Below are positions 7,862 through 16,234 of a stretch of 64,000 bases of DNA, piece by piece. The stretch is taken from NCBI RefSeq assembly GCF_000204645.1, contig NC_015422.1, positions 3,179,001 through 3,243,000 of the forward strand. The letters are read 5' to 3'. The notes beneath the pieces were generated by a model. It was not told where the DNA came from and did no database searches. It saw only the letters and a list, made by a program, of their open reading frames with translations. Both the position numbers and the translations under genes were made by a program. The DNA is from Alicycliphilus denitrificans K601 (GTDB lineage Bacteria > Pseudomonadota > Gammaproteobacteria > Burkholderiales > Burkholderiaceae_C). Position 1 is the stretch's first letter. Every line of letters starts with the position of its first letter.

Positions 7862-9556
7862 ATGGCGACCAATCCCGCTCCTTCCCCCACCCCGCGCACC
7901 GGCGGCCAGATCCTGGTGCGCCAGCTCATCGCCCACGGCGTGAAGCAGCTGTTCTGCGTGCCCGGCGAAAGCTACCTGGCCGTGCTCGACGCGCTGCACG
8001 ATGCCGACATCGCCGTCACCGTGTGCCGCCAGGAAGGCGGCGCCGCCATGATGGCCGAGGCCCAGGGCAAGCTCACGGGCCAGCCGGGCATCTGCTTCGT
8101 GACGCGCGGTCCCGGAGCCACCAACGCATCGGCCGGCGTGCACATCGCGCACCAGGACTCCACGCCCCTGATCCTGTTCGTGGGCCAGGTGGCGCGCGGC
8201 GCCAAGGGGCGCGAGGCCTTCCAGGAGCTCGACTACCGCGCCGTGTTCGGCACCATGGCCAAATGGGTGGTGGACATCGACGACCCGGCCCGCCTGCCCG
8301 AGCTCGTCTCGCGCGCGTTCCACGTCGCCACCTCGGGCCGCCCCGGCCCCGTGGTCGTGGCGCTGCCCGAGGACATGCTGACGGCAACCGCCAGCGTGGC
8401 CGACGCCCTGCCCTACCAGGTGGCCGAGACCCACCCCGGCGTCCCCGCGCTGCAGGAGCTGGGCGAGCGCCTGCAGGCGGCCGAGCGGCCCGTGGTCATC
8501 CTGGGCGGCAGCCGCTGGTCCGAGCAGGCCGTGCGCAACGTGAGCACGTTCGCCGAGGCCTGGCAGCTGCCCGTGTACTGCTCGTTCCGCCGCCAGATGC
8601 TGTTCCCGGCCAGCCACGCCAGCTATGCAGGCGACCTGGGCCTGGGCGTGAACCCCAAGCTGCTCGCGCGCATCCGCGCCAGCGACCTGGTGCTGGTGCT
8701 GGGCGGGCGCCTGTCGGAAATCCCCTCGCAGGGTTACGAGCTGTTCTCCATTCCCAACCCCGAGCAGCCCATGGTGCACATGCATGCCGACGCCGACGAA
8801 CTCGGCAGCCTGTACCGCCCCGCGCAGGCCATACACGCCACGCCCCAAGCCATGGCCGCGGCTCTGGCGCGCCTGCTGCCCGCTGCCGCCCCGCGCTGGA
8901 GCGCCCACACCCAGGCCGCGCGCGCAGAATACCTGGCCTGGAGCGACCCCGCGCCCATCCGCATCCCCGGCAGCCTGCAGATGGGCGAGGTGATGCAGCA
9001 CCTCAAGGAGGCGCTGCCCGCCGACACCATCTTCTGCAACGGCGCAGGCAACTTCGCCACCTGGGTGCACCGCTTCTGGCCCTTCACCCACTACGCGAGC
9101 CAGCTCGCCCCCACCAGCGGCTCCATGGGCTACGGCCTGCCGGCCGGCGTGGGCGCCAAGCGCCTGTGGCCCGAGCGCGAGGTGGTGGTGTTCGCGGGCG
9201 ACGGCGACTTCCTCATGCACGGCCAGGAATTCGCCACCGCCGTGCAGTACGGCCTGCCCCTCATCGTGGTGCTGCTGGACAACGCCATGTACGGCACCAT
9301 CCGCATGCACCAGGAGCGCGAATACCCCGGCCGCATCAGCGCCACCGAACTCAAGAACCCCGACTTCAAGGCCTACGCCCAGGCCTTCGGCGGCCACGGC
9401 GAGCGCGTGGAACGCACCGAAGACTTCGCCCCCGCCCTGGCCCGAGCACGCGCCAGCGGCTTGCCCGCGCTGCTGCACTGCCTCATCGACCCACAGGCCA
9501 TCACGCCCACGGGGACGCTCGACGGCATCCGCACGGCGGCGCTGGCCAGGGACTGA
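7862..9556 (+). CDS. Thiamine diphosphate-dependent enzyme (acetolactate synthase large-subunit-like)
   Basis: ThDP-dependent enzyme of 564 aa in the acetolactate synthase / benzoylformate decarboxylase superfamily. The N-terminal PYR domain has CVPGESYLAVLDAL and the catalytic Glu region CRQEGGAAMMAEA, then TRGPGATNAS. A middle domain follows, and the PP domain has GDGDFLMHGQEF...LLDNAMYGTI, the GDG-to-N motif that binds Mg-ThDP. No ilvN small-subunit gene is nearby and a LysR gene is divergent, so it is more likely a catabolic or accessory enzyme than the main IlvB. Start 7862 has GAAGAAGG upstream; an ATG at 7832 is also possible. Substrate unknown. Confidence 0.8.
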   Translation: MATNPAPSPTPRTGGQILVRQLIAHGVKQLFCVPGESYLAVLDALHDADIAVTVCRQEGGAAMMAEAQGKLTGQPGICFVTRGPGATNASAGVHIAHQDSTPLILFVGQVARGAKGREAFQELDYRAVFGTMAKWVVDIDDPARLPELVSRAFHVATSGRPGPVVVALPEDMLTATASVADALPYQVAETHPGVPALQELGERLQAAERPVVILGGSRWSEQAVRNVSTFAEAWQLPVYCSFRRQMLFPASHASYAGDLGLGVNPKLLARIRASDLVLVLGGRLSEIPSQGYELFSIPNPEQPMVHMHADADELGSLYRPAQAIHATPQAMAAALARLLPAAAPRWSAHTQAARAEYLAWSDPAPIRIPGSLQMGEVMQHLKEALPADTIFCNGAGNFATWVHRFWPFTHYASQLAPTSGSMGYGLPAGVGAKRLWPEREVVVFAGDGDFLMHGQEFATAVQYGLPLIVVLLDNAMYGTIRMHQEREYPGRISATELKNPDFKAYAQAFGGHGERVERTEDFAPALARARASGLPALLHCLIDPQAITPTGTLDGIRTAALARD

Positions 9557-9578
9557 TGCGGGGGCTGACACAAAACCA

Positions 9579-9623
9579 CAGGGCTTTTTTGCCCGCCCCT
9601 GGCCGGCAGGCAAAAAAGCCCTG
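9579..9623. terminator. Long bidirectional hairpin after the ThDP enzyme gene
   Basis: Perfect 15-bp inverted repeat CAGGGCTTTTTTGCC (9579-9593) / GGCAAAAAAGCCCTG (9609-9623) with a 15-base loop, 22 bases after the stop. It probably ends the upstream transcript and separates it from the tRNA promoter. Confidence 0.65.
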
Positions 9624-9633
9624 CAACCATAGC

Positions 9634-9639
9634 TATAAT
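9634..9639 (+). promoter_or_regulatory. -10 box of the tRNA-Ser gene
   Basis: TATAAT located 11 bases before the tRNA 5' end. The matching -35 would fall within the right arm of the preceding hairpin and has no strong consensus. Confidence 0.5.
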
Positions 9640-9649
9640 GGCGGGCTTC

Positions 9650-9740
<91 letters not shown>

Positions 9741-9785
9741 GTTTTCTATATAAATCAACAACTTAGGCGATTTGTAGGATTCTGA

Positions 9786-9804
9786 CCCACATAAAAACCC
9801 ACAT
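9786..9804 (+). repeat. Candidate integrase arm-type sites near attL
   Basis: Two CCCACAT heptamers with a 12-bp period (9786-9792 and 9798-9804), 46 bases inside attL. The same pair with the same period occurs near the other end at 34595-34613. Confidence 0.5.
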
Positions 9805-9854
9805 TAAATTGTTGGTTCAAGATCTGATTTCAGGATCTAGGTGGCGCACAACAC

Positions 9855-10358
9855 TGCACAAAGAACGCAGACACGGCCAGAGACCTCGAGATGCACCAGG
9901 CGCGCAAGGGCCAGCAATGGTACTTCTGCATGAAACTGCACATCGGTGTGGACAGCCAAACCGGGCTAGTCCACTGATCGATGGTCACGGCGAATAACGT
10001 GCACGACAAACACCCACTGCCCGATTTTCTGCATGGCAACGAGCAACGCGTCTATGGCGACTCGACCTATGCCAGTCAGAAGGCTCTGATAGCGAGCAAG
10101 GCGCCTAGGGCCAAGGACTTCAACCAGCGCACGAGCCATGCGGGCGAAGTCGATGAGATGCAACGAGCCAAGAACCGCAACAAGTCGCAGGTGCATGCCC
10201 GCGTCGAGCATGTCTTTGCAGTGGTCAAGCGCCAGTGGGGGTTTACCAAGGTGCTCTACCGCGGGTTGCACAAGAACGCCACGCGCGCGTTTACCGCCTT
10301 GGCGCTGGCCAACATCTACCTGTGCCGAGGGTCGCCTGCTGGGACAGGTGCGCCGTAA
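9855..10358 (+). pseudogene. Degenerate IS5-family transposase remnant
   Basis: C-terminal part of an IS5-type DDE transposase. Readable text includes RDLEMHQARKGQQWYFCMKLHIGVDS, then an in-frame TGA at 9975, then VTANNVHDKHPLPDFLHG, VYGDSTYAS and the DDE-glutamate region HARVEHVFAVVKRQWGF. The 5' third, including the first catalytic Asp, is missing, and the left IS end is not recognisable. The element cannot move by itself. Decayed IS debris next to attL suggests the island is not a recent arrival. Confidence 0.75.
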
Positions 10359-10507
10359 GGGTGGAAAGTGGGCCTCAAGGCTTCGTAAACGGCCCAAATG
10401 AGCGGTGCGAGAAGCCACAACTTCCGAAATCTGCGTCATCCAGTGTGGCCAAGCCAATCATGACGGCTTGTTCAGCGCAGCCTTAAGCTGTTGATCGACC
10501 ATGGAAA

Positions 10508-10540
10508 AAAGGCGTTCGCTGTTGGGCAGCGAACGCCTTT
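10508..10540. terminator. Strong bidirectional hairpin
   Basis: Perfect 14-bp inverted repeat AAAGGCGTTCGCTG / CAGCGAACGCCTTT with a 5-base loop. On the minus strand it continues into more T residues. No obvious gene ends here on either side, so it probably belonged to a gene lost when IS elements reshaped the region. Confidence 0.55.
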
Positions 10541-10908
10541 GGACGTTATGGTCTGGCGTCTACTAAATGAAGTCGCACAGGCCGCACAAATACTCAATTC
10601 CTGAAAATTTCACGGTCCCAGTTCGCCTCTGCCGAAAAACGTTGGCAAACATTCAACCTTGAGGTCATCCTGTCAGATGCGTTTCGGCGAGACCTTTCAC
10701 TCCGACGTTACCCTCCGCAGCACACTAACATCGGACCTTCGCCACATAAACCCCTTCCTGGGATCCGCCGTAGAGCTGCAGTTCAAGTTTGGCATGCAAG
10801 TCGGCTGAGTCTAGAGGAAAGCGGACCCATGCGATTCCTTGTACGTCTAGACTCCGTACACGCAATACGCAGTACATTCGCAGGACACGGCCATTTAGGT
10901 GCACGACC
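10541..10908. other. Non-coding stretch before the ribbon-helix-helix gene
   Basis: About 370 bases in which I recognise no gene or RNA. It must hold the promoter for the genes at 10909 and 11105; no clear -35/-10 pair stands out. Confidence 0.4.
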
Positions 10909-11118
10909 ATGAAACGTCTGAAGCATGAGACCTTGTCTATCCGCACTTCAGCAGACATCAAGCAGTTGGTGAAGCTAGCGGCGGCACGAGAACACCGATC
11001 CGTCGCGTCCATGATCGAGGTTCTGATTCTGGCCTACGCGCAAGGGCACGGCTTGGAGGCCGTGCCCGATGCACCGGTCAACGCTGGGGAGCGCAAGAAG
11101 AGACATGGAACTGATTGA
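10909..11118 (+). CDS. Small ribbon-helix-helix-like protein
   Basis: A 69-aa basic protein. The layout of a short beta strand (HETLSIRTS) followed by two helices (ADIKQLVKLAAAREHRSVASMIEVLILAYAQ) fits the ribbon-helix-helix/Arc fold, hence a small DNA-binding regulator. The start at 10909 has AGGTG 8 bases upstream; an upstream in-frame ATG gives an unlikely Arg/Cys-rich leader. It overlaps the following helicase fragment by 14 bases, so the two were co-translated, and it may autoregulate that operon. Function inferred from fold only. Confidence 0.55.
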   Translation: MKRLKHETLSIRTSADIKQLVKLAAAREHRSVASMIEVLILAYAQGHGLEAVPDAPVNAGERKKRHGTD

Positions 11119-11893
11119 CAACATCACCCGGTTGCTGGGTGACGACCTCAAGGCGACGCTGAAGCCCAAGTCACGGCTGAAGATTGCCGCTTCGTGCTTC
11201 TCAATGTACGCCTTCGAGGCCTTGAAGGCCGAGTTGGAGAAGATCGACGAACTCAGCTTCATCTTCACTTCGCCCACCTTCACGGCCAGCGAAGTCACTG
11301 ACAAGATTCGCAAAGAGCGCAAGGAATTCCATATTCCCAAGCTGGACCGCGAACGCAGCCTGTATGGCAGCGAGTTCGAGATCCAGCTTCGCAACAAGCT
11401 GACCCAGCGTGCCATCGCTAAGGAGTGCGCCGACTGGATGCGCCGCAAGGCCCGGTTCAAGAGCAACCGCACCAAGGCACCCATGCAGCCTTTTGCCGTG
11501 GTCCAGGCCAATGGCGCAGACACCGCCTACATGCCGCTCCACGGCTTCACGGCGGTGGACCTCGGCTACCAGCAAGGCAACGCGGTGTCCAACCTCGTCA
11601 ACAAGATGGACGAGCCCGCCTTCGCCGCCGCCTACCTCAGCTTGTTCGACCAGATTTGGAACGATCCCGAGAAGCTGGAGGACGTGACCGCGCAGATTTG
11701 CGAGCACATCGCCTCGGTGTACCAAGAGAACTCGCCCGAGAGCATCTACTTCCTGATGCTCTACAACATCTTCAACGAGTTCCTGGACGAGATCGACGAG
11801 GACGTACTCCCCAACGACCGCACCGGTTACCAAGACACGCTGATCTGGAAGAAGCTCTTCAACTACCAGCGGGACGCAGCCACCGGCATCTGA
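11105..11893 (+). pseudogene. Large SF2 helicase gene truncated by an IS3 element (N-terminal 262 codons)
   Basis: N-terminal part of a large helicase with a phospholipase-D-like N-terminal domain (MELIDNITRLLGDDLKATLKP, KIAASCFSMYAFEALKAEL, TDKIRKERKEFHIPKLDRERSLYG). From memory, intact homologues continue just after FNYQRDAATGI into the Walker A motif. Here the reading frame runs into the IS end at 11891, whose first three bases TGA form the stop. Nothing resembling the helicase motor is found beyond the IS, so the C-terminal part was deleted. Such helicases occur in defence islands. The remaining protein cannot hydrolyse ATP. Confidence 0.7.
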
Positions 11894-11924
11894 ACCGCCC
11901 CGGCTTTCAAGGAGGCCGATTGGT

Positions 11925-12839
11925 TTAAGTTGACACCTCTGTCGAGGTGTCGCTGACGGCGAGTTGCCTCCAGTAGTTTGCCTCAGCTTCTGCCGGAGGG
12001 ATGCCCCCAATCGGCGTGAGCAGTCGGACGTGATTGAACCAGTGCACCCACTGCAGGGTGGCCAGCTCCACGGATTCCCTGGTCTTCCAGGGTCCCCGGC
12101 GGTGAATCAGCTCGGCCTTGTACAGCCCGTTGATGGTCTCGGCCAGTGCGTTGTCGTAGCTGTCACCCCGGCTGCCCACTGATGGCTGGATACCCGCCTG
12201 GTCCAAGCGTTCGGTGTAGCGTATGGAAACGTATTGACTGCCCCTGTCGGAATGGTGCGTCAAGGCATGGGCTGCTGGCTGGCGGTCATACAGCGCCTGC
12301 TCCAGCGCATCCAGCACGAAGTCCGTTTGCATGCTGCGGCTGACCCGCCAGCCCACGATGCGCCGGGCGTACACGTCCACCACGAAGGCCACGTACAACC
12401 AGCCCTGCCAGGTGGAGACGTAGGTGAAGTCCGACACCCACAGCTCGTTGGGCCGGCTGGCCTTGAATTGCCGGTTGACGTGGTCCAGCGGGCACGGTGC
12501 CGATGTGTCCGGCGTGGTGGTGCGCACTGTCTTGCCACGGCGTGCTCCTTGCAAGCCCATGGCACGCATCAGGCGCTCGACCGTGCAGCGCGCCACTGCG
12601 ATGCCCTCGCGGTTCATCTGCAGCCAGACCTTATCGGCCCCGTAGACCTGCCAGTTGGCGTGCCACACGCGCTGGATGTCGGCTTTCAAACCCTCGTCAC
12701 GCTGGACGCGTTGACTGCGCAGTTGCGGGTTGCGTTGCCGGGCTGCGTGGCGCCAGTAACACGACGGGGCCATCTGCAGCACCCGGCAGATGGGCTCGAC
12801 CCCGTAGTCATCACGGTGGCGGTCGATGTAGTTCTTCAA
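11925..12839 (-). CDS. IS3-family transposase OrfB (DDE integrase core)
   Basis: Catalytic subunit of 304 aa with an HTH_21-like N-terminus and an rve integrase core. The catalytic triad is visible: D137 (WVSDFTYV), D198 (HHSDRGSQY) and E234 ([10 protein letters not shown]). The frame opens with TTG overlapping the orfA stop in the tetramer TTGA, so it is translated by coupling or, as usual in this family, as an OrfAB fusion by -1 frameshifting. It appears intact. Confidence 0.9.
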   Translation of the reverse strand: MKNYIDRHRDDYGVEPICRVLQMAPSCYWRHAARQRNPQLRSQRVQRDEGLKADIQRVWHANWQVYGADKVWLQMNREGIAVARCTVERLMRAMGLQGARRGKTVRTTTPDTSAPCPLDHVNRQFKASRPNELWVSDFTYVSTWQGWLYVAFVVDVYARRIVGWRVSRSMQTDFVLDALEQALYDRQPAAHALTHHSDRGSQYVSIRYTERLDQAGIQPSVGSRGDSYDNALAETINGLYKAELIHRRGPWKTRESVELATLQWVHWFNHVRLLTPIGGIPPAEAEANYWRQLAVSDTSTEVST

Positions 12840-13159
12840 GACTTCAATCGGCGGTCGAGCTCCGCCTGCGCGAAAAACGCGCTGGCCGTCTTCAGGATGT
12901 CGTTGGCCCGGCGCAGCTCTTTGACCTCACGCTCCAGTTCCTTGATGCGCTGGGCGTCTGCCGTGGTGGTGCCGGGGCGCTGGCCGCTGTCGACCTCGGC
13001 CTTCTTGACCCAGTCATTCAAGGTCTGCGGCACGCAGCCAATCTTGGGCGCAATCGATTCAATGGCTGCCCACAGCGACGGGTAGTCGGCTCGGTGCTCC
13101 TGCACCATGCGAACGGCGCGCTCGCGGACTTCCGGGGAGAACTTCGGTGACTTGTTCAT
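12836..13159 (-). CDS. IS3-family transposase OrfA
   Basis: 107-aa DNA-binding subunit. An HTH_Tnp_1 helix-turn-helix ([16 protein letters not shown] ... [13 protein letters not shown]) is followed by a leucine-zipper-like helix ([31 protein letters not shown]) that mediates oligomerisation and precedes the frameshift region. Four-base overlap with orfB. Confidence 0.9.
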   Translation of the reverse strand: MNKSPKFSPEVRERAVRMVQEHRADYPSLWAAIESIAPKIGCVPQTLNDWVKKAEVDSGQRPGTTTADAQRIKELEREVKELRRANDILKTASAFFAQAELDRRLKS

Positions 13160-13207
13160 GGCTCCATCTTCTCAAGAGTTGGTGCCTCCTCGAAATCCGG
13201 GGCTGTT

Positions 13208-13283
13208 CAACTCGCCGTCAGCGACACCTCGACAGAGGTGTCAACTTAAACCAATCGGCCTCCTTGAAAGCCGGGGCGGTTCA
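13208..13283 (-). repeat. 76-bp fragment of a second copy of the IS3 element, inverted
   Basis: Positions 13208-13283 are an exact reverse complement of 11891-11966, the orfB-side end of the adjacent IS. The fragment abuts the right end of the complete element, so the complete IS is followed by the tip of an oppositely oriented copy whose body has been lost. The resulting long inverted repeats at 11891 and 13283 are not the true transposon ends. Confidence 0.85.
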
Positions 13284-13327
13284 GCGACTGAACGCGTAGA
13301 CTCACCACGAAAAACAAGGGAGAAAAG

Positions 13328-14665
13328 ATGGAATTAAGCGATCTACAGGCTTTCTGCGCAGACAAAAACTTGCACGAGCTCATTGAGCTGAGTCGGTCTT
13401 CAGATGATTTGCTTACTCTTATCCGCCCACGTGAAACCCAATTTGCGGATCTATTAGCCTGGGCAATGGACGCAGGCGAAGGGCACAGACAAGGCGATGC
13501 GGTGTTCCGAAGCTTTCTGCTCGCCTTGTACAGCGCTGGCAGCGAGGAACAGCCAGGAGATCGACTTCGAAAGAACTCCCACAGTTGGCACTTCGCGCAG
13601 CACTGGACTCCTGCTCGCATTCTGGCGGCTGACTTCGGTTCAGTGGTGTGTTACCGCGAGTACACGATGACGGGTGACCTACCCAAGTCGAGCCGGCCGG
13701 ATTTCGTCATCGTTGATCCTGCGAACAAACTGGTGATCGTGGTTGAGATCAAGGCAGGCGCGGCCTTCGGTAAGGGCCAGCTTGCGGAGTATCTAGATGT
13801 CGCGAACAAAGTGCTCGTAAAAAAGGCTGCCTTCAAGAACTATGACAAGGCTTTTGTTGCTCTAGATCCGAACCTTGACTCCAGTCAGCTGCCGACGACA
13901 TTCGACAATCGGTGGATCGGTATGGACTACGCTTGGCTCAACCACGCTGAGATGCGAGCTCAAAGTGCGGTGCAACGAGGTGATAGAAGCTCAGCTCCAC
14001 TGCTTTCCTTCTGCCGTGCGGTAACTGACTATGAAGATCCGACTGAACAACGCTTAAGCAAGCTGGCCGGTGAACTCGCAATTCAGCATCCAGCGGTTGT
14101 AGCAGCCCTAAAGGCTGCGCGCGCGAATGCTCGGGTACTGGAAAGCTGGACTACGCGCCTCCTTGACGGAGAAGGGGCTTCGCATGAGCTATTTCGCCTG
14201 TACGTTCAGCATCAACGAGCTCTCAACCGCTTAGTGGGCTTGTCGCACATGCGGCTACTTCTCACAAAGCTGGCGGAGGCCTATCCGCTCTTAGAGGGCA
14301 CCCCCGAGGTGGTAGAAAGCGGGCGCGTCTGGTTTAGACGTGCTATGCCATTGGAGCCAGAGCGCCAGCCTCCGATGCAGGCAGGCTACTGGCCGCTCGT
14401 GCTCAGTATTCGCCATCAAAACAGCCGACAGTACGCAGCAGAGCCTCGCTTCCGGATATCTCTGCACTGGTGGGCGACAGACATTGACCCAGGCAGCCCG
14501 ATGATGAGAGCAGCTGCGATCCTTGGCAAGCACTTCGACAAGCGTGGCCTAGATAAGCTTCGAGTCAACAGAATGAAACTTCATGAGGAATTTTGCTCAG
14601 GCGTCAAGAGCGCGACGGAAAAAACTTCTGCACTCATCGAAAAGATACAGCTCATCAGCCGCTGA
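13328..14665 (+). CDS. PD-(D/E)XK nuclease superfamily protein
   Basis: 445-aa cytoplasmic protein with a PD-(D/E)XK nuclease core of the PDDEXK_4-like type. D125 lies in SRPDFVIVD, E140 and K142 in VVEIKAG, and a Gln/Tyr follows in KGQLAEYLDVANK. The C-terminal two thirds (residues 200-445) have no domain I recognise. A GGGAGA Shine-Dalgarno precedes the ATG. The 154-aa gene 41 bases downstream is probably co-transcribed. Squeezed between IS elements, the pair looks like a surviving piece of a defence or restriction locus. Nuclease assignment is good; target unknown. Confidence 0.7.
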   Translation: MELSDLQAFCADKNLHELIELSRSSDDLLTLIRPRETQFADLLAWAMDAGEGHRQGDAVFRSFLLALYSAGSEEQPGDRLRKNSHSWHFAQHWTPARILAADFGSVVCYREYTMTGDLPKSSRPDFVIVDPANKLVIVVEIKAGAAFGKGQLAEYLDVANKVLVKKAAFKNYDKAFVALDPNLDSSQLPTTFDNRWIGMDYAWLNHAEMRAQSAVQRGDRSSAPLLSFCRAVTDYEDPTEQRLSKLAGELAIQHPAVVAALKAARANARVLESWTTRLLDGEGASHELFRLYVQHQRALNRLVGLSHMRLLLTKLAEAYPLLEGTPEVVESGRVWFRRAMPLEPERQPPMQAGYWPLVLSIRHQNSRQYAAEPRFRISLHWWATDIDPGSPMMRAAAILGKHFDKRGLDKLRVNRMKLHEEFCSGVKSATEKTSALIEKIQLISR

Positions 14666-14706
14666 TGAAGACTCATGAACATTCAAGTTAGAGGGCTAGG
14701 ATATCT

Positions 14707-15171
14707 ATGCAAAAACGAACTCTTGCGTTTCAGTTCACCTCCGACGCTGAGAGCGACATCACGGTGTTCATAAATGTTGATGGCGTTCGCGGTTCTGAAC
14801 CGTTCTCTGGCATTGAAATCATCGGATTGAGTAGCTGTCTGGTAGTGACGCGAGCTGCAGCAATCGTTACCGAGGTCTCCAGCTCAATGTCTCGGTCAGC
14901 TAGCACTGGGTGCGAAAAGCACACCTTCTCCTTCTCGAAGAACTTCAAGGCGGCCTCACAACTATCGGCTGGACAGCTTGATGCCACCCTCGAACCAGGC
15001 AATCCATTGCCCGTGAACTTTCAGTGGCAGCCTGCATCTGAATCGAACAAAAAATCTCAATTTGAATGCCGTGCTATCGAGGTTAGTCTCGATGTTTTTC
15101 GCCTTGTCAGCCTTCCAACCGGTATTGAGATTTCTCTAACTTCACCGCCTAAATCACTCGGCGCTTCCTGA
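14707..15171 (+). CDS. Hypothetical protein paired with the PD-(D/E)XK nuclease
   Basis: 154-aa protein I do not recognise. It is acidic to neutral, without signal peptide or membrane helix, with alternating hydrophobic residues (LAFQFTSDAESDITVFINVDG, FECRAIEVSLDVFRLVSL) suggesting a beta-rich fold. It starts 41 bases after the nuclease stop on the same strand. It could be an immunity, sensor or specificity partner, but that rests only on position. Confidence 0.45.
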   Translation: MQKRTLAFQFTSDAESDITVFINVDGVRGSEPFSGIEIIGLSSCLVVTRAAAIVTEVSSSMSRSASTGCEKHTFSFSKNFKAASQLSAGQLDATLEPGNPLPVNFQWQPASESNKKSQFECRAIEVSLDVFRLVSLPTGIEISLTSPPKSLGAS

Positions 15172-15278
15172 ATCGAACCAGGGTGATTCACAACGACTTT
15201 GCCGAGATCGAATTGATGTGGGTTTCGGTGAACGCGCCCCAGAGAAGTCTCTGCTGTTTCACGGCCTTTAGGAACTAG

Positions 15279-16142
15279 AGCGTGTTATGAACTCACCCCC
15301 GCGCCCAAGGCAGGCAACGCCTTTGGCAGCATGAGGATCACGAAGATCAGGAAATGCAATCCGGCGAGCACTTCGGGCAATCTTTCATAGTCGCGGCTGA
15401 GCCTTCTGAATCGCGCCAGCCAGCCAAAGCTGCGCTCGACCACCCAGCGCCTGGGCAGCAGCACAAAGCCCTTCCTGGCCTCGGGCAGCTTGACAATTTG
15501 CAGATCAATGCCGTGCTCGCTGGCCTGCCGGTTGGGCTCTTCGCCCGTGTAGCCCTGGTCGGCCCAGGCCAGTCTCACCGTCTCGCCTGTCGCTTCCTGC
15601 ACTGCCTCGCACAACGGCGCCACTTGCGCTCGCTCCTGTTCATTGGCTGGTGTGATATGGACGGCCAGCAAATGCCCCAGCGTATCGACGGCCATGTGCA
15701 CTTTCGAGCCGTTGCGCCGCTTGTAACCATCGTAGCCAGCACGCGGACCACTCTCACAGCTCGATTGCAAGGTGCGTCCATCCAAGACTGCCGCACTGGG
15801 CTGGCCCTGGCGTCCTTGCGCCACGCGAATGACCGAGCGAAGGTCGTTGGCCATTGCCTCAAAGCATCCTGCTTGCAACCAGCGGCGTGTTTGCTGATAG
15901 ACCGCCTCCCACGGCGGGAAGTCCCCAGGCAGCATGCGCCAGGGCGCACCCGCACGGGCTATCCAGCGCAAGGCATTGAACACTTCGCGCAGATCGTGCT
16001 GGCGTTGCGCTGCCTTCTCGTCGATCAGTGCCAGGTATGGCGCCGCGAAGCCCCACTCCTCATCCGTGACATCCGTGGGGTACTGCTTGCGCCTTGCCAT
16101 GCGGCGAATCTACCGCACGCGCTATCAAGTTCATAACACGCT
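15279..16142 (-). mobile_element. IS5-family insertion sequence (864 bp)
   Basis: Terminal inverted repeats AGCGTGTTATGAACT (15279-15293) and AGTTCATAACACGCT (16128-16142) are exact. CTAG occurs on both outer sides (15275-15278 and 16143-16146), consistent with a 4-bp target duplication. One transposase gene fills the element, which looks intact and recent. Confidence 0.88.
15285..16100 (-). CDS. IS5-family transposase
   Basis: 271-aa single-ORF DDE transposase. The N-terminal DUF4096-like domain (YPTDVTDEEWGFAAPYLA, ALRWIARAGAPWRMLPGDFPPWEAVYQQ) is followed by the catalytic core: Asp in AVLDGRTLQSS, Asp in LAWADQGYTGEEP, Glu in WVVERSFGWLARFRRLSRDYE. It appears full length, unlike the IS5 remnant at 9855. 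Confidence 0.9.
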   Translation of the reverse strand: MARRKQYPTDVTDEEWGFAAPYLALIDEKAAQRQHDLREVFNALRWIARAGAPWRMLPGDFPPWEAVYQQTRRWLQAGCFEAMANDLRSVIRVAQGRQGQPSAAVLDGRTLQSSCESGPRAGYDGYKRRNGSKVHMAVDTLGHLLAVHITPANEQERAQVAPLCEAVQEATGETVRLAWADQGYTGEEPNRQASEHGIDLQIVKLPEARKGFVLLPRRWVVERSFGWLARFRRLSRDYERLPEVLAGLHFLIFVILMLPKALPALGAGVSS

Positions 16143-16234
16143 CTAGCAGGTTGCCCCCGTTGCTGCATGGGCGGCTGGTAGAAGCTGGTTTGGCGGGTGC
16201 TACCTCAGTGATTTAATCCGCGCCAGAAAGATAC

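Larger units (their letters stand above)
11891..13209 (-). mobile_element. IS3-family insertion sequence (1319 bp)
   Basis: Complete IS3-type element with terminal inverted repeats: TGAACCGCCCCGG at the left, with the right end reading TGAACAGCCCCGG on the other strand. Both continue as TTTCNAGGAGGC, about 26 bp in all with three mismatches. It carries overlapping orfA and orfB on the minus strand. It truncates the helicase gene on the left, and no target duplication can be shown because the right flank is a fragment of another IS copy. Confidence 0.85.

Noticed and set aside
10725..11012. Minus-strand frame opposite the ribbon-helix-helix gene
   Set aside because: Overlaps a better-supported plus-strand gene, lacks a ribosome-binding site and has Cys/Arg-rich, non-protein-like text.
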